A DNA stretch of 64,000 bases, taken from Candidatus Latescibacterota bacterium (GTDB lineage: Bacteria > JAAXHH01). The notes below the pieces were generated by a model, which did no database searches, had not been told where the DNA came from, and worked only from the letters and a program-made list of their open reading frames with translations. The position numbers were made by a program, and so were the translations under genes. Positions within the stretch are counted from its first letter, which is position 1, and every line of letters begins with the position of its first letter. The DNA lies in NCBI GenBank assembly GCA_022823465.1, contig JAJEHX010000042.1, forward strand, positions 82,047 through 146,046, read 5' to 3'. Below are positions 26,714 to 34,349 of the stretch, piece by piece.

Positions 26714-27041
26714 GTGGCGTGGATCCTCCACGTTGTAAGGTGAACAACAGCCGAACAGGCCCTCAAAACGTGGGCGTTCCGAGAACCTGTTTATACATTC
26801 GTTCGGAACAAAGGAATCCGTACCTCGAGACGGTCTCCTTACCGTATTTTTCGAATGCGGAGTCGGGTTGAATCTATCCCTTTCAGCCCGTTTAAGTCAA
26901 TCAAAAAATGCTTGACGCTCACCCCCCGGAAGTGTATGCTCTACGGACTTTAAGCCGCGTTGTAAGTCGAATAGAAACAAGTGATTTAGCGCGACGAATC
27001 CGACCCGCGCCGAACGCTGAAAAGGACCCAGGGAGCCCGTC
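26714..27041. other. Intergenic promoter region upstream of the E2 gene
   Basis: A spacer of about 330 bases between divergent genes. It contains the promoter annotated at 26912-26940; no coding sequence is supported. The implied leader of the E2 mRNA is about 95 bases, in which I see no named riboswitch. Confidence 0.5.
26912..26940 (+). promoter_or_regulatory. Sigma-70-type promoter of the dihydrolipoamide acetyltransferase gene
   Basis: TTGACG (26912-26917), a 17-base spacer and TATGCT (26935-26940) are close to consensus and about 100 bases upstream of the start codon. Confidence 0.6.
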
Positions 27042-28406
27042 ATGGCTACTGAAGTCATCATGCCCGTACTCGGCATGACCATGGAATCAGGCATCATCGT
27101 GGAATGGATGAAAAACGAAGGCGATGCCGTCAGTGAAGGCGAGGTGCTCTTCAACGTCGAAACGGACAAGAGCGTGATGGAGGTGGAGGCCAAGGCTTCC
27201 GGCACGCTGCTCAAGATATTGCACGGTCCGGGAGACGACGTGCCCATTCAGCAGGTCATTGCATACATTGGCGAAGAGGGTGAGGCCATTGCCGACGGCG
27301 GCGCGGTTGGAGGTTCTGACGGCGGTGCGGACAGCGGCACGGGCGCCGCGAAGACTGCCGCCGCAGGAACGCCCGGGGAAGCAGTCCAGGCCGCCGCATC
27401 TCCCCGACAGAACGGTCAAGGTGATCCCATCGTGTCCGAAACGGACGGCCAACCCGGACAGACCGGGCAGTCCGGACAGACCGCCCGCGTCAAGATTTCG
27501 CCCAAGGCGCGCCGCCACGCGCGTGACCTCGGCGTTTCAATCGAAAACATCGTGGGGACAGGACCCGGCGGACGGATCGTATTCTCCGACGTGGCGGCCA
27601 TTGCCGCCCAGGCCGGCGCGGCATCGGCGCCAGTCTCTGCAACGGCTCCAGCACAGGCTCCCGCAACGGCCCCGGCGGCATCCGGTCCCGGGTCGAAACG
27701 CGTCCAGCGCCGCGCTCCGCTCAGCGGCCTGCGCAAGGTGGCCGCGACGCGATTGGCGGAAAGCGCTTCGACCATTCCCCACTTCTACCTCACCATGGAC
27801 GTCGACATGACGCGGCTCACCGGGCTGCGGGAACAACTGATCGGCTACGGTGAAAAGCGCGGCCTGGCAAGAGTCTCCGTGAACGACCTGATCATCAAGG
27901 CCGCGGGAATCACCCTGAGAGCCTTTCCCGCCGTCAACGCCTCCCTCGAAGGCAGTGAGGTCGTGGAGTACGCGGACGTAAACGTGGGCTTCGCCGTCGC
28001 CCTCGATGACGGGCTGGTCGTGCCCGTGGTGGCATCCGCCGATCAGAAATCGGTCTTCGAGATCGCCGCTGCGACCAGGTCTTTGGGCGAAAAGGCCCGT
28101 GGACGGGGCCTGGGTCCCGAAGACTACGGCTACGGCACCTTCACCATCTCCAATCTCGGCATGTTCGGCGTGGACCAGTTCACCGCCATCATCAACCCGC
28201 CGGAAGCGGCCATCCTCGCCGTGGGGCGGGTCAAGGACACCCCCGTCGCGGTGGACGGCAAGATCGAGATCAAGGCCATGATGTCGGTCACCCTTTCCTC
28301 GGATCACCGGCTCATCGACGGCGCGGTCGCCGGACAGTTCCTGGCCCACCTCAGGGACGTCCTCGAGCAGCCGCTCGAACTGCTGATCGGGCAGGACGGG
28401 GCCTAG
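27042..28406 (+). CDS. pdhC: Pyruvate dehydrogenase complex E2, dihydrolipoamide acetyltransferase
   Basis: A 454-aa E2 subunit. An N-terminal lipoyl domain (EVIMPVLGMTMESG, lipoylated Lys in ETDKSVMEVEA), a Gly/Ala/Gln-rich linker, a peripheral subunit-binding domain (KISPKARRHARDLG...VGTGPGGRI, about 153-190), an Ala/Pro linker and the trimer-forming catalytic domain ending SSDHRLIDGA, with the catalytic His and Asp. The TMESG lipoyl start is typical of PDH-type E2. It transfers acetyl from lipoyl to CoA. GGGAG precedes the ATG. E1 and E3 genes are absent here. The last codons and following spacer are duplicated at 30339-30416. Confidence 0.92.
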   Translation: MATEVIMPVLGMTMESGIIVEWMKNEGDAVSEGEVLFNVETDKSVMEVEAKASGTLLKILHGPGDDVPIQQVIAYIGEEGEAIADGGAVGGSDGGADSGTGAAKTAAAGTPGEAVQAAASPRQNGQGDPIVSETDGQPGQTGQSGQTARVKISPKARRHARDLGVSIENIVGTGPGGRIVFSDVAAIAAQAGAASAPVSATAPAQAPATAPAASGPGSKRVQRRAPLSGLRKVAATRLAESASTIPHFYLTMDVDMTRLTGLREQLIGYGEKRGLARVSVNDLIIKAAGITLRAFPAVNASLEGSEVVEYADVNVGFAVALDDGLVVPVVASADQKSVFEIAAATRSLGEKARGRGLGPEDYGYGTFTISNLGMFGVDQFTAIINPPEAAILAVGRVKDTPVAVDGKIEIKAMMSVTLSSDHRLIDGAVAGQFLAHLRDVLEQPLELLIGQDGA

Positions 28407-28485
28407 GCTGTTTTTTTAGATAAACATCGAGATTTTCGAGACTACTCACACTGTAAGGGCCGACGACCATCAGATCGACCGCTGA
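28374..28485 (+). repeat. Left copy of the repeat flanking the nitrile hydratase cassette
   Basis: Positions 28374-28453 (end of the E2 gene and its T-rich spacer) match 30339-30416 at about four-fifths of positions. The tail 28461-28485 is identical over 25 bases to 30698-30722. Relative to the right copy, this one lacks about 275 bases, most of the small coiled-coil gene. Confidence 0.85.
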
Positions 28486-28517
28486 CACCGGTGCCTTCCG
28501 TGCGGGAGAAGCACGCC

Positions 28518-29177
28518 ATGACTGACGACCATCACCACGATCACCGCCACGACCATCACCACGATAATCATCACACTGAGCCGCCCCCGGATATCGAGTT
28601 GCGTGTGAAAGCGCTCGAATCGCTGCTCGTGGAGAAAGGCCTCGTCGACCCGGAAGCGCTGGACGTGCTCATCGACTTGTACCAGGACAAGATCGGGCCG
28701 GCGAACGGGAAACGCGTCGTGGCGCGCGCATGGGCGGATGAAGCGTTCAGGCGCCGGCTGCTCGACGACCCGAATGCCGCCATCGCGTCAATGGGCTACG
28801 TGGGGGCGCAGGGCGAACAGATGCGTGTCGTGGAGAACACGGACGATGTGCACAACCTCGTTGTCTGTACGCTTTGCTCCTGCTACCCTTGGCCGCTCCT
28901 CGGCCTGCCGCCCGTCTGGTACAAGTCCGCGCCATACAGAGCGCAGGCCGTCGTGGACCCGCGCGGCGTGATGAGGCAGTTCGGTTCGGAGGTTGCCGAA
29001 AGTAAAGAGGTGCGCGTGTGGGATTCTACCTCCGAAGTGCGGTACCTCGTGCTGCCGCAGCGTCCCGAAGGCACGGAGGGATGGCGTGAGGATGAACTCA
29101 TGGAACTCGTGACGCGCAACGCCATGATCGGGGTCGAGGAGGCGCGGCATCCGGCAGCGGAAGGCGGCAAAGCATGA
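28518..29177 (+). CDS. nthA: Nitrile hydratase alpha subunit, cobalt type
   Basis: A 219-aa alpha subunit. The metal-binding claw [17 protein letters not shown] carries the CTLC-SC signature of cobalt-type enzymes (iron types have CSLCSC); the Cys residues are post-translationally oxidised and, with backbone amides, hold Co(III). Downstream WYKSAPYRA and [10 protein letters not shown] are conserved. The enzyme hydrates nitriles to amides. The N-terminus is unusual: ten His in the first 17 residues. ATG 28518 is chosen because GGGAGAA lies 8 bases upstream; an open frame to 28491 lacks support. It is the first gene of a three-gene operon. Confidence 0.93.
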   Translation: MTDDHHHDHRHDHHHDNHHTEPPPDIELRVKALESLLVEKGLVDPEALDVLIDLYQDKIGPANGKRVVARAWADEAFRRRLLDDPNAAIASMGYVGAQGEQMRVVENTDDVHNLVVCTLCSCYPWPLLGLPPVWYKSAPYRAQAVVDPRGVMRQFGSEVAESKEVRVWDSTSEVRYLVLPQRPEGTEGWREDELMELVTRNAMIGVEEARHPAAEGGKA

Positions 29178-29845
29178 GCGGGGTACACGATCTGGGCGGG
29201 ATGCGTGGGTTCGGGCCGGTGCGGCCCGAGCCGGAGTCCGAGGAGCCGGTCTTCCACGAAGCATGGGAGGGCCGGGTGTACGGAATCGTCCGGCTCATCG
29301 GGCTTCTGGGCCTGTGGAACATAGACATGTCGCGCCACAATAGGGAACAGCTGCCTCCTGCCGAATATCTCGCCAACTCCTACTATGAGAATTGGTTCGC
29401 GGGGGTGCGGAAGCAACTGGTCGCGTCCGGCCTCGTATCGGAGGAGGAACTGCATACGGGCAGAGCGTCGAACCCCGTGCCGGAACACATCATGGCGAAG
29501 GTGGTGCGTGCCGAACAGGTGCGCGCGGCACCCTACATGACTTCGAGCTACGACCGGCCCGCGTCCTCATCGCCCCGGTTCTCGCCGGGCGACCGTGTGC
29601 GCGCAATCAACCGCTATCCGCGCGGTCACACCCGGGCGCCGGGCTATGTCCGAGGCCACACGGGGACCGTCTGCGAGCACTACGGATCACAGGTGTATCC
29701 GGACCTGAGCGCCCAGGGCATGGACGAGGGAAGGCACCTATACAACGTACGCTTCGAGGGACGTGACCTGTGGGGGGAATCGGCCAACGCGAACAGCGCC
29801 GTATACGTCGACCTCTGGGAATCCTACCTGGAGCCCGTACCATGA
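29174..29845 (+). CDS. nthB: Nitrile hydratase beta subunit
   Basis: A 223-aa beta subunit: [16 protein letters not shown] at the N-terminus is the family hallmark, followed by [20 protein letters not shown] and the C-terminal SH3-like barrel ([23 protein letters not shown]...[14 protein letters not shown]). It pairs with the alpha subunit to form the active heterodimer or tetramer. ATG overlaps the alpha stop by 4 bases (ATGA), so the two are translated in step. Confidence 0.93.
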   Translation: MSGVHDLGGMRGFGPVRPEPESEEPVFHEAWEGRVYGIVRLIGLLGLWNIDMSRHNREQLPPAEYLANSYYENWFAGVRKQLVASGLVSEEELHTGRASNPVPEHIMAKVVRAEQVRAAPYMTSSYDRPASSSPRFSPGDRVRAINRYPRGHTRAPGYVRGHTGTVCEHYGSQVYPDLSAQGMDEGRHLYNVRFEGRDLWGESANANSAVYVDLWESYLEPVP

Positions 29846-30261
29846 CAGACCCGCGACCGAACGTCGGAACGAATACAGACCCGCAACTGCCCGGCGGTAC
29901 GAATGGGCCGGGTGGCATCCCGCCGGGTGGCATCCCGCTGGGAGATGATGGCGCGCCGGTGTTTGCGGCGCCATGGGAGGCATCGGCGTTCGCGCTCGCG
30001 GTGCGTCTCTCCGGCGAGGGTTACTTCACGTGGGGCGAATGGGCCGCCACGCTGAGCGAGGAGATACGTGCGGCGCAGCGGGAGGGCGACCCCGACCTGG
30101 GCGATACGTACTATCGGCACTGGCTCCGGACCCTGGAGCGCCTCTGCAGGGAGCACGGGCTCGTGTCGCAGGAAGAGGCGTCGGACCGCAAGGACGCGTG
30201 GCGAAAAGCATATCTCGACACGCCGCACGGAAAACCGGTCGAACTCGCGCCTCCGCAGTGA
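29842..30261 (+). CDS. Nitrile hydratase activator / accessory protein (P14K-like)
   Basis: A 139-aa protein homologous to the N-terminal part of the beta subunit (PVFAAPWEASAFALAVRLSGEGYFTWGEWAATL, then DTYYRHWLRTLERLC). Such beta-like proteins form the self-subunit-swapping complex that loads cobalt into the alpha subunit. The N-terminus has a low-complexity Gly/Pro segment (GGIPPGGIPLG) from a 15-bp tandem repeat. ATG overlaps the beta stop (ATGA). No separate cobalt importer (NhlF) is seen. Confidence 0.85.
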   Translation: MTDPRPNVGTNTDPQLPGGTNGPGGIPPGGIPLGDDGAPVFAAPWEASAFALAVRLSGEGYFTWGEWAATLSEEIRAAQREGDPDLGDTYYRHWLRTLERLCREHGLVSQEEASDRKDAWRKAYLDTPHGKPVELAPPQ

Positions 30262-30464
30262 ACCCCAAGACGCATTCCCTCAAAACCGGTTCCATCCAAA
30301 AACCTGGTTCTTGGTGACCGAAGACTTACATGACGAATCTCGAACTACTGATCGGACAGGACGGGGCGTGGACTTTTTTTGGATAAACATCGAGAATTTA
30401 TAGACTTTGCACACTGATTGGGTAAATGTCGTTGTTCTCAAACGCTCATCCAAGGATCCTGATC

Positions 30465-30722
30465 ATGGAATCACTCGGCATTTTCATTCAAGGCACTACG
30501 GCCGTCGGCGTGCTGGTTCTGGCTGTTCTGACTTTCATGGGTCGTTCGACCAATGCTCTGCGGGAAGACATCGGGGTTTTGCGGGAGGACATTGGGGTTT
30601 TGCGAGAAGACATCAAAGGGCTACGGACCGAAATGCATAGCGAAATGCGCAGCATGAATACCCGCCTGGGTCGGGTCGAAGGACATCTTCGGATTTCCGA
30701 CGACCATCAGATCGACCGCTGA
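30465..30722 (+). CDS. Small membrane-anchored coiled-coil protein
   Basis: An 85-aa protein: an N-terminal TM helix (IFIQGTTAVGVLVLAVLTFMG) and a heptad-repeat tail (LREDIGV, LREDIGV, LREDIKG, then LRTEMHSEMRSMNTRLGRVEGHL) predicted to be a coiled coil. The three heptads come from a 21-bp tandem repeat (30558-30620). AAGGA lies 8 bases before ATG 30465; ATG 30426 is an upstream alternative. Function unknown. Its last 8 codons are duplicated before the nitrile hydratase operon. Confidence 0.7.
   Translation: MESLGIFIQGTTAVGVLVLAVLTFMGRSTNALREDIGVLREDIGVLREDIKGLRTEMHSEMRSMNTRLGRVEGHLRISDDHQIDR
30558..30620 (+). repeat. Three 21-bp tandem repeats in the small coiled-coil gene
   Basis: Units 30558-30578, 30579-30599 and 30600-30620 each encode a heptad of the form LREDIxx. 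The units differ by only a few bases, suggesting recent expansion. Confidence 0.85.
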
Positions 30723-30743
30723 TCTCAGCAGGAGAACTCACTG

Positions 30744-31826
30744 ATGCCGGATACCGGAACAGAGGCCTTTCAAACGGTGCGAGGTACCGCGCCTCAGAAT
30801 GCCTACCGAGGCGCCGTGTTGGGCTGCGGCAGGATGGGCAGCACCATCGACGACGAGCACGTCGGTCAGCCTCATTACCCCTGGCCGTGGGCGCACGCGC
30901 CGGCCATGATGGAGGCCCGGGGGATCGATCTCATCGCCGCCGCGGACGAGGATCCCGAGAAACTGGAGGACTTCAAGCGCCGCTGGGGCGTTTCAGCCCT
31001 GTACACCGACTACCGGGAGATGGTTGAAAAGGAAGAGATCGACGTGGTCTGCCTGACCACCCGGCCCGAGCCGCGCGCGGAGATCACGGCGGGATTGGCC
31101 GAACTCGGGGTCAAAGCCATCTTCACCACCAAGCCCATGTGCCGTACGCTGGCTGAAGCCGACGTCATGATCGAGGCTTGTGCCCGTAACGGCGTCATCC
31201 TCGCCATGGCCTGCCATCTCAACTGGTACGGCTATTACACGATCGCGCGGAAGCTCATCGCGGATGGGGCCATCGGACCCTTGAAGACCATGATCTGCCA
31301 CAGCCCGTCGACGCTGTCCAACATCCAGAGCCACACCCTGGCCTTATTGCGGCTCTTTGCCGGAGCGCCCGCCCGGTGGGTGATCGGTCTGATCGACACC
31401 GACGAACAGGCCCATTCCGATACCGATATTCCCGGAACAGGGATCGTCGTATACGAAAACGGGATCCGGACCATACTGAACTCCCGGTCCGAATCGCATA
31501 TCTATTCCTGGTCCCTCGAGTTCATCGGCGAGACCGGCCGCATCGTCTCCCGGCATTCCCACGCACAGTTCGAGCTCTGGACCCCGAATCCCGTAACCGG
31601 CGCACCCGCCATGACGCACCTGCCCGGACCGTGGCATCCCAGGAGTTCGATGGTCGATGCCATCGAAGGCGTGTGCCGGTCCATCGAAAAGGGAAAAGAG
31701 ACGACTTGCCCGGGCGAGTTCGGCCGCGAATCCCTTGAGATCGCCATCGCCATACGGGAGTCCCACAGGCGGGGAAATGTGCGGGTCGACCTGCCGCTTG
31801 AGGATCGTGGTTTGAGGATGGGGTAG
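30744..31826 (+). CDS. Gfo/Idh/MocA-family oxidoreductase
   Basis: A 360-aa NAD(P)-dependent sugar/inositol-dehydrogenase-like protein. The N-terminal Rossmann fold contains GAVLGCGRMGSTID and later CLTTRPEPRAEITAGL and the family EKP-type segment here as TTKPMCRTLAEADVMIEA. The Lys in TKP is at the usual catalytic/cofactor position. The C-terminal alpha/beta domain follows. AGGAGA precedes ATG 30744. It is 21 bases after the coiled-coil gene and likely co-transcribed. Substrate unknown. Confidence 0.88.
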   Translation: MPDTGTEAFQTVRGTAPQNAYRGAVLGCGRMGSTIDDEHVGQPHYPWPWAHAPAMMEARGIDLIAAADEDPEKLEDFKRRWGVSALYTDYREMVEKEEIDVVCLTTRPEPRAEITAGLAELGVKAIFTTKPMCRTLAEADVMIEACARNGVILAMACHLNWYGYYTIARKLIADGAIGPLKTMICHSPSTLSNIQSHTLALLRLFAGAPARWVIGLIDTDEQAHSDTDIPGTGIVVYENGIRTILNSRSESHIYSWSLEFIGETGRIVSRHSHAQFELWTPNPVTGAPAMTHLPGPWHPRSSMVDAIEGVCRSIEKGKETTCPGEFGRESLEIAIAIRESHRRGNVRVDLPLEDRGLRMG

Positions 31827-31878
31827 TTCTAACCAGCGATCTGACCTTCTGATACCCAACAGTTTCAAACCTGCCCGA

Positions 31879-32343
31879 TCAACTTCCTCCAAAGAAGATC
31901 AGTTTAATAGCAATGCTGACCGCTGCAACCGCGATTACAGATGATATTCCCTTGAGGAGATTCATATCCGCTTTAGTGGCCAGGTGCGTCGTACGTTCCC
32001 TGATTGTAGCCATGTCCCTTTCAATGGCACTGACGTCATCCTGGGTTGGTAGATGTTTCAGTTCCGTATCCAGTTTCGTCTGAAGCGACACAACCGTGCC
32101 AGATAATCGTTTTATTTCCGTATCCAGTTTCATCTGAAGCGACACAACCGTGCCGGACAGACGTTTTATTTCCGTATCCAGTTTCGTCTGAAGCGATACA
32201 ACAGCACTGGAAAGGTGTTTCAGTTCCGTGTCCTGTTTCGTCTGAAGTGTTGCTACAGAGCCGGAAAGATCCTTCAGTTGCTTCATCATCCATTGCGTAG
32301 GCGTACTTTCGGCCGATGAGTTTTCTGGATTTGTTGCGTTCAT
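31879..32343 (-). CDS. Tail-anchored coiled-coil protein built of 54-bp repeats
   Basis: A 154-aa protein: a hydrophilic N-terminus, a long coiled coil of 18-residue repeats (consensus IKRLSGTVVSLQTKLDTE), a second helical segment (ERDMATIRERTTHLATKADM) and one C-terminal TM helix (ISSVIAVAAVSIAIKLIFF). This topology resembles DUF1640/CCDC90-type or Bdr-type proteins, without a defined role. AGGA precedes ATG 32343; an open frame extends to 32436. The gene is convergent with the Gfo/Idh gene and AT-richer than its neighbours. Confidence 0.75.
   Translation of the reverse strand: MNATNPENSSAESTPTQWMMKQLKDLSGSVATLQTKQDTELKHLSSAVVSLQTKLDTEIKRLSGTVVSLQMKLDTEIKRLSGTVVSLQTKLDTELKHLPTQDDVSAIERDMATIRERTTHLATKADMNLLKGISSVIAVAAVSIAIKLIFFGGS
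32059..32274 (-). repeat. Four 54-bp tandem repeats in the coiled-coil gene
   Basis: Units begin at 32059, 32113, 32167 and 32221, exactly 54 bp apart. The middle two are nearly identical, and the outer ones are more diverged. Each encodes an 18-residue coiled-coil segment. Confidence 0.9.
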
Positions 32344-32731
32344 GATATCCTGCCCATTCCTGATGAAATCTGACCTATTCCTAAAACAAACTGGTACGAG
32401 ATAGAAAATCCCACAGTAACCGGCCGCTGGAAACAACTAACGAATTAGTCAGTGCGTCGGTGTAAATCTCGAAATCAATTAAGAATCGTCCCGGTCAGAT
32501 TCTGGAATACTCTCGACATTTGCTTCGTACACGGGCAGGTCTTGCTGATTTCCAAGGATGTTACACAAAACTTTTGAATAACATTATTTACGTGTAATTC
32601 CACGACACAATAAACTTGTGGTTCCACAACAGTATTTACTTGCACATCCACGGTCAGTCTAACCTTCAAGCGCCCTCAGAAACCCACAAGGAGTCCGATA
32701 GGCTTGTACCAACGATCATACCAACACCCAA
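32344..32731. other. AT-rich intergenic region with degenerate 24-bp repeats
   Basis: A spacer of about 390 bases, AT-richer than its surroundings. On the minus strand three successive 24-base units (about 32574-32645) share a CAAGTAAAT...GTGGAA pattern. A 64-aa open frame runs through them on the minus strand but has no recognisable features, so I do not call it a gene. Confidence 0.5.
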
Positions 32732-33094
32732 TCACAAATCCTCAACCTCGTCCGGCTCCGGCATCTCCGCGAACCGCACCGCCTTGACCGTCTTCCTTCC
32801 CTCGAGCAGCGCCCTTGCCAGGCGGTGACCGCCGTCCATCAGTCGTCCATTGTCGTTGACGATGACGGGGATCTCGGGGTCCGTCTCGTTGATCCGCCTG
32901 CAGTGTTCGGCCACCTCCCGGATCGTCGGCGTCCTGCCCGCCCCGAACCAGCAGTCGCGGTCCAGCTCCTCGAAACGCTCGACGTCTGCTTCATATTCCG
33001 GCAGGTCTTTTGCCAGTTTCCACAGCCGCTCAGTGTACCAGATGTACCGCTTGCCGTCGCGTTCCGTCGAATGGGTCTGTATCGGTCTCTGCAA
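32732..33094 (-). CDS. Small ParB/Srx-fold protein
   Basis: A 120-aa protein whose C-terminal half (DPEIPVIVNDNGRLMDGGHRLARALLEGRKTVKAVRF) carries the ParB-like nuclease/sulfiredoxin-fold signature with D-G-x-H-R. The N-terminal half (YIWYTERLWKLAKDLPEYEADVERFEELDRDCWFG) has no match I know. Similar stand-alone proteins are annotated as ParB-like without any role in partition. It lies 22 bases after the ankyrin gene on the same strand. Confidence 0.75.
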   Translation of the reverse strand: MQRPIQTHSTERDGKRYIWYTERLWKLAKDLPEYEADVERFEELDRDCWFGAGRTPTIREVAEHCRRINETDPEIPVIVNDNGRLMDGGHRLARALLEGRKTVKAVRFAEMPEPDEVEDL

Positions 33095-33116
33095 TGCGCT
33101 ATTTCTCCTCTGGCTT

Positions 33117-33521
33117 CTATTTCTTGTTGAGGGATCGCAGCAGTTTTACCACCTCTGTGGCTTCCTTGCCTCCCTTTCTCGCGTGGGTCATGAGCGAGAT
33201 TCCGTGAGGTCCCGGCTTGTCTTTTTCAGCTGGATTGTCGTCGAGAATGGCCTGCACGACGCTCAGCTTTCCTAACATCGCCGCAGCATATAGATCGATG
33301 CGCGCCCCATGTTGCAGCAGGTATTCGGCAATGTCCTTGCGCCCCATGTGCGCGGCCGCCCCAAGCCCCGTTTCCCAGTCACCGCCGCCCCAGTCCCAGC
33401 AAGCGTTGACCAGTGCGGGCTCTTTTTCGAGCAGTGCCTTGACGCTATCGAAATCGCTATGGGCGTCGTAAACGAAACGATGAACCATTTCCGCGTCTAA
33501 TGCTGCTTTCTTGGGAGACAT
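33117..33521 (-). CDS. Ankyrin-repeat protein
   Basis: A 134-aa protein with about three ankyrin-type repeats (ALLEKEPALVNACWDWGGGDWETGLGAAAHMGRKDIAEYLLQHGARIDLYAAAMLGKLSVVQAIL). Ankyrin repeats mediate protein binding. It sits between the SAM methyltransferase and ParB-like genes, all on the minus strand with short gaps. Function unknown. Confidence 0.8.
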   Translation of the reverse strand: MSPKKAALDAEMVHRFVYDAHSDFDSVKALLEKEPALVNACWDWGGGDWETGLGAAAHMGRKDIAEYLLQHGARIDLYAAAMLGKLSVVQAILDDNPAEKDKPGPHGISLMTHARKGGKEATEVVKLLRSLNKK

Positions 33522-33572
33522 ATTCTACGATCCTTTCTCATGTTGTTGGCTATTGCATGGCGATTTGGCCAA

Positions 33573-34343
33573 TCACCCCTTCTTCACCGCCGCGAACCGC
33601 AACCGGATGTAGTCTGCGGTCCACGCGCCTTGCTCGTCGCACAACCTCGGCCTCATGGCTTCCCGGACCTCGTCGAGAAACGCTGGCCGATCCGCCTCAG
33701 GCACCCGTGACGTGAAGCTTTCGGCGAAAGTTTCCAGCCAGCCGCCGATGTCGCCGGGGAGCGGGGTGGGCCGGGGGATGAGGGCGATATAGTTCACCTC
33801 GAAGCCCCTCTCCTCCAGTCTCCCTCGATACTCCGCATCGGTGGGGAAGTACCACGGATTGACCCCCTCTTCCCAGAGACCGCGCCGCTTCAGTGCCTCC
33901 TTGAGCGCCTTCACGATGGTATCCACGCACCCGTATCCGCCGCATTCGGCCACGAATCTTCCGCCGGGCTCCAACGCACGCCGCACGCCCGTAATCACCT
34001 CGTCGGGATGGCCCATCCAGTGGAGGGCCGCGTTGCTGAACACGGCGTCGAATTCACCTTCGAAAGTCAACTCGTGCCCGTCCATGACGTGGACGTCAAG
34101 ACCAAGCTCCCTCGCCGCCTCGATCTGCTCCGCGCTGCTGTCGACCCCGACCACGCTGCAGCCCATATCGACGAGTTTCGCCGTCAGCGCGCCGTCGCCG
34201 CATCCCAGATCCAGGATGCGCTCGCCCGGCTGCGGGTTCAGCAGATCGACCACGGGCATGCCCAAGTCCGCCACGAACCGGGCGTTCTTGGCGTAGCGTT
34301 CCGGATCCCAGGACTGCGATGAGCTCGTTCGTTCCTCCATCAT
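33573..34343 (-). CDS. Class I SAM-dependent methyltransferase
   Basis: A 256-aa protein with SAM motif I ILDLGCGDGALTAKL, an acidic residue after VVGVDSS, and the post-motif FDAVFSNAALHWMGHPDEVI, a layout like trans-aconitate 2-methyltransferase and related small-molecule methyltransferases. ATG 34343 lies 6 bases after the stop of the upstream permease gene with a GAGGGG site overlapping that junction, so it is the fourth member of the permease-Ndh-permease operon. Substrate unknown. Confidence 0.87.
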   Translation of the reverse strand: MMEERTSSSQSWDPERYAKNARFVADLGMPVVDLLNPQPGERILDLGCGDGALTAKLVDMGCSVVGVDSSAEQIEAARELGLDVHVMDGHELTFEGEFDAVFSNAALHWMGHPDEVITGVRRALEPGGRFVAECGGYGCVDTIVKALKEALKRRGLWEEGVNPWYFPTDAEYRGRLEERGFEVNYIALIPRPTPLPGDIGGWLETFAESFTSRVPEADRPAFLDEVREAMRPRLCDEQGAWTADYIRLRFAAVKKG

Positions 34344-34349
34344 CTCCCC

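Larger units (their letters stand above)
30339..30722 (+). repeat. Right copy of the repeat flanking the nitrile hydratase cassette
   Basis: 30339-30416 is a degenerate second copy of the E2 gene 3' end (LELLIGQDGA codons, stop lost) and its spacer. The last 25 bases, 30698-30722, are identical to 28461-28485. Between them lies the intact coiled-coil gene (30465-30722) that the left copy has lost. Confidence 0.85.

Noticed and set aside
28407-28440. T-rich stretch after the E2 gene as a terminator
   Set aside because: A run of T is present but no stable stem precedes it, and the same sequence is part of the flanking duplication.
32059-32274. Regularly spaced repeats considered as a CRISPR array
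   Set aside because: The units abut with no spacers and stay in frame, encoding a coiled coil. No cas genes are present.
32475-32669. 64-codon minus-strand frame through the 24-bp repeats
   Set aside because: Its apparent peptide repeats simply mirror the DNA repeat; no ribosome-binding site or family.
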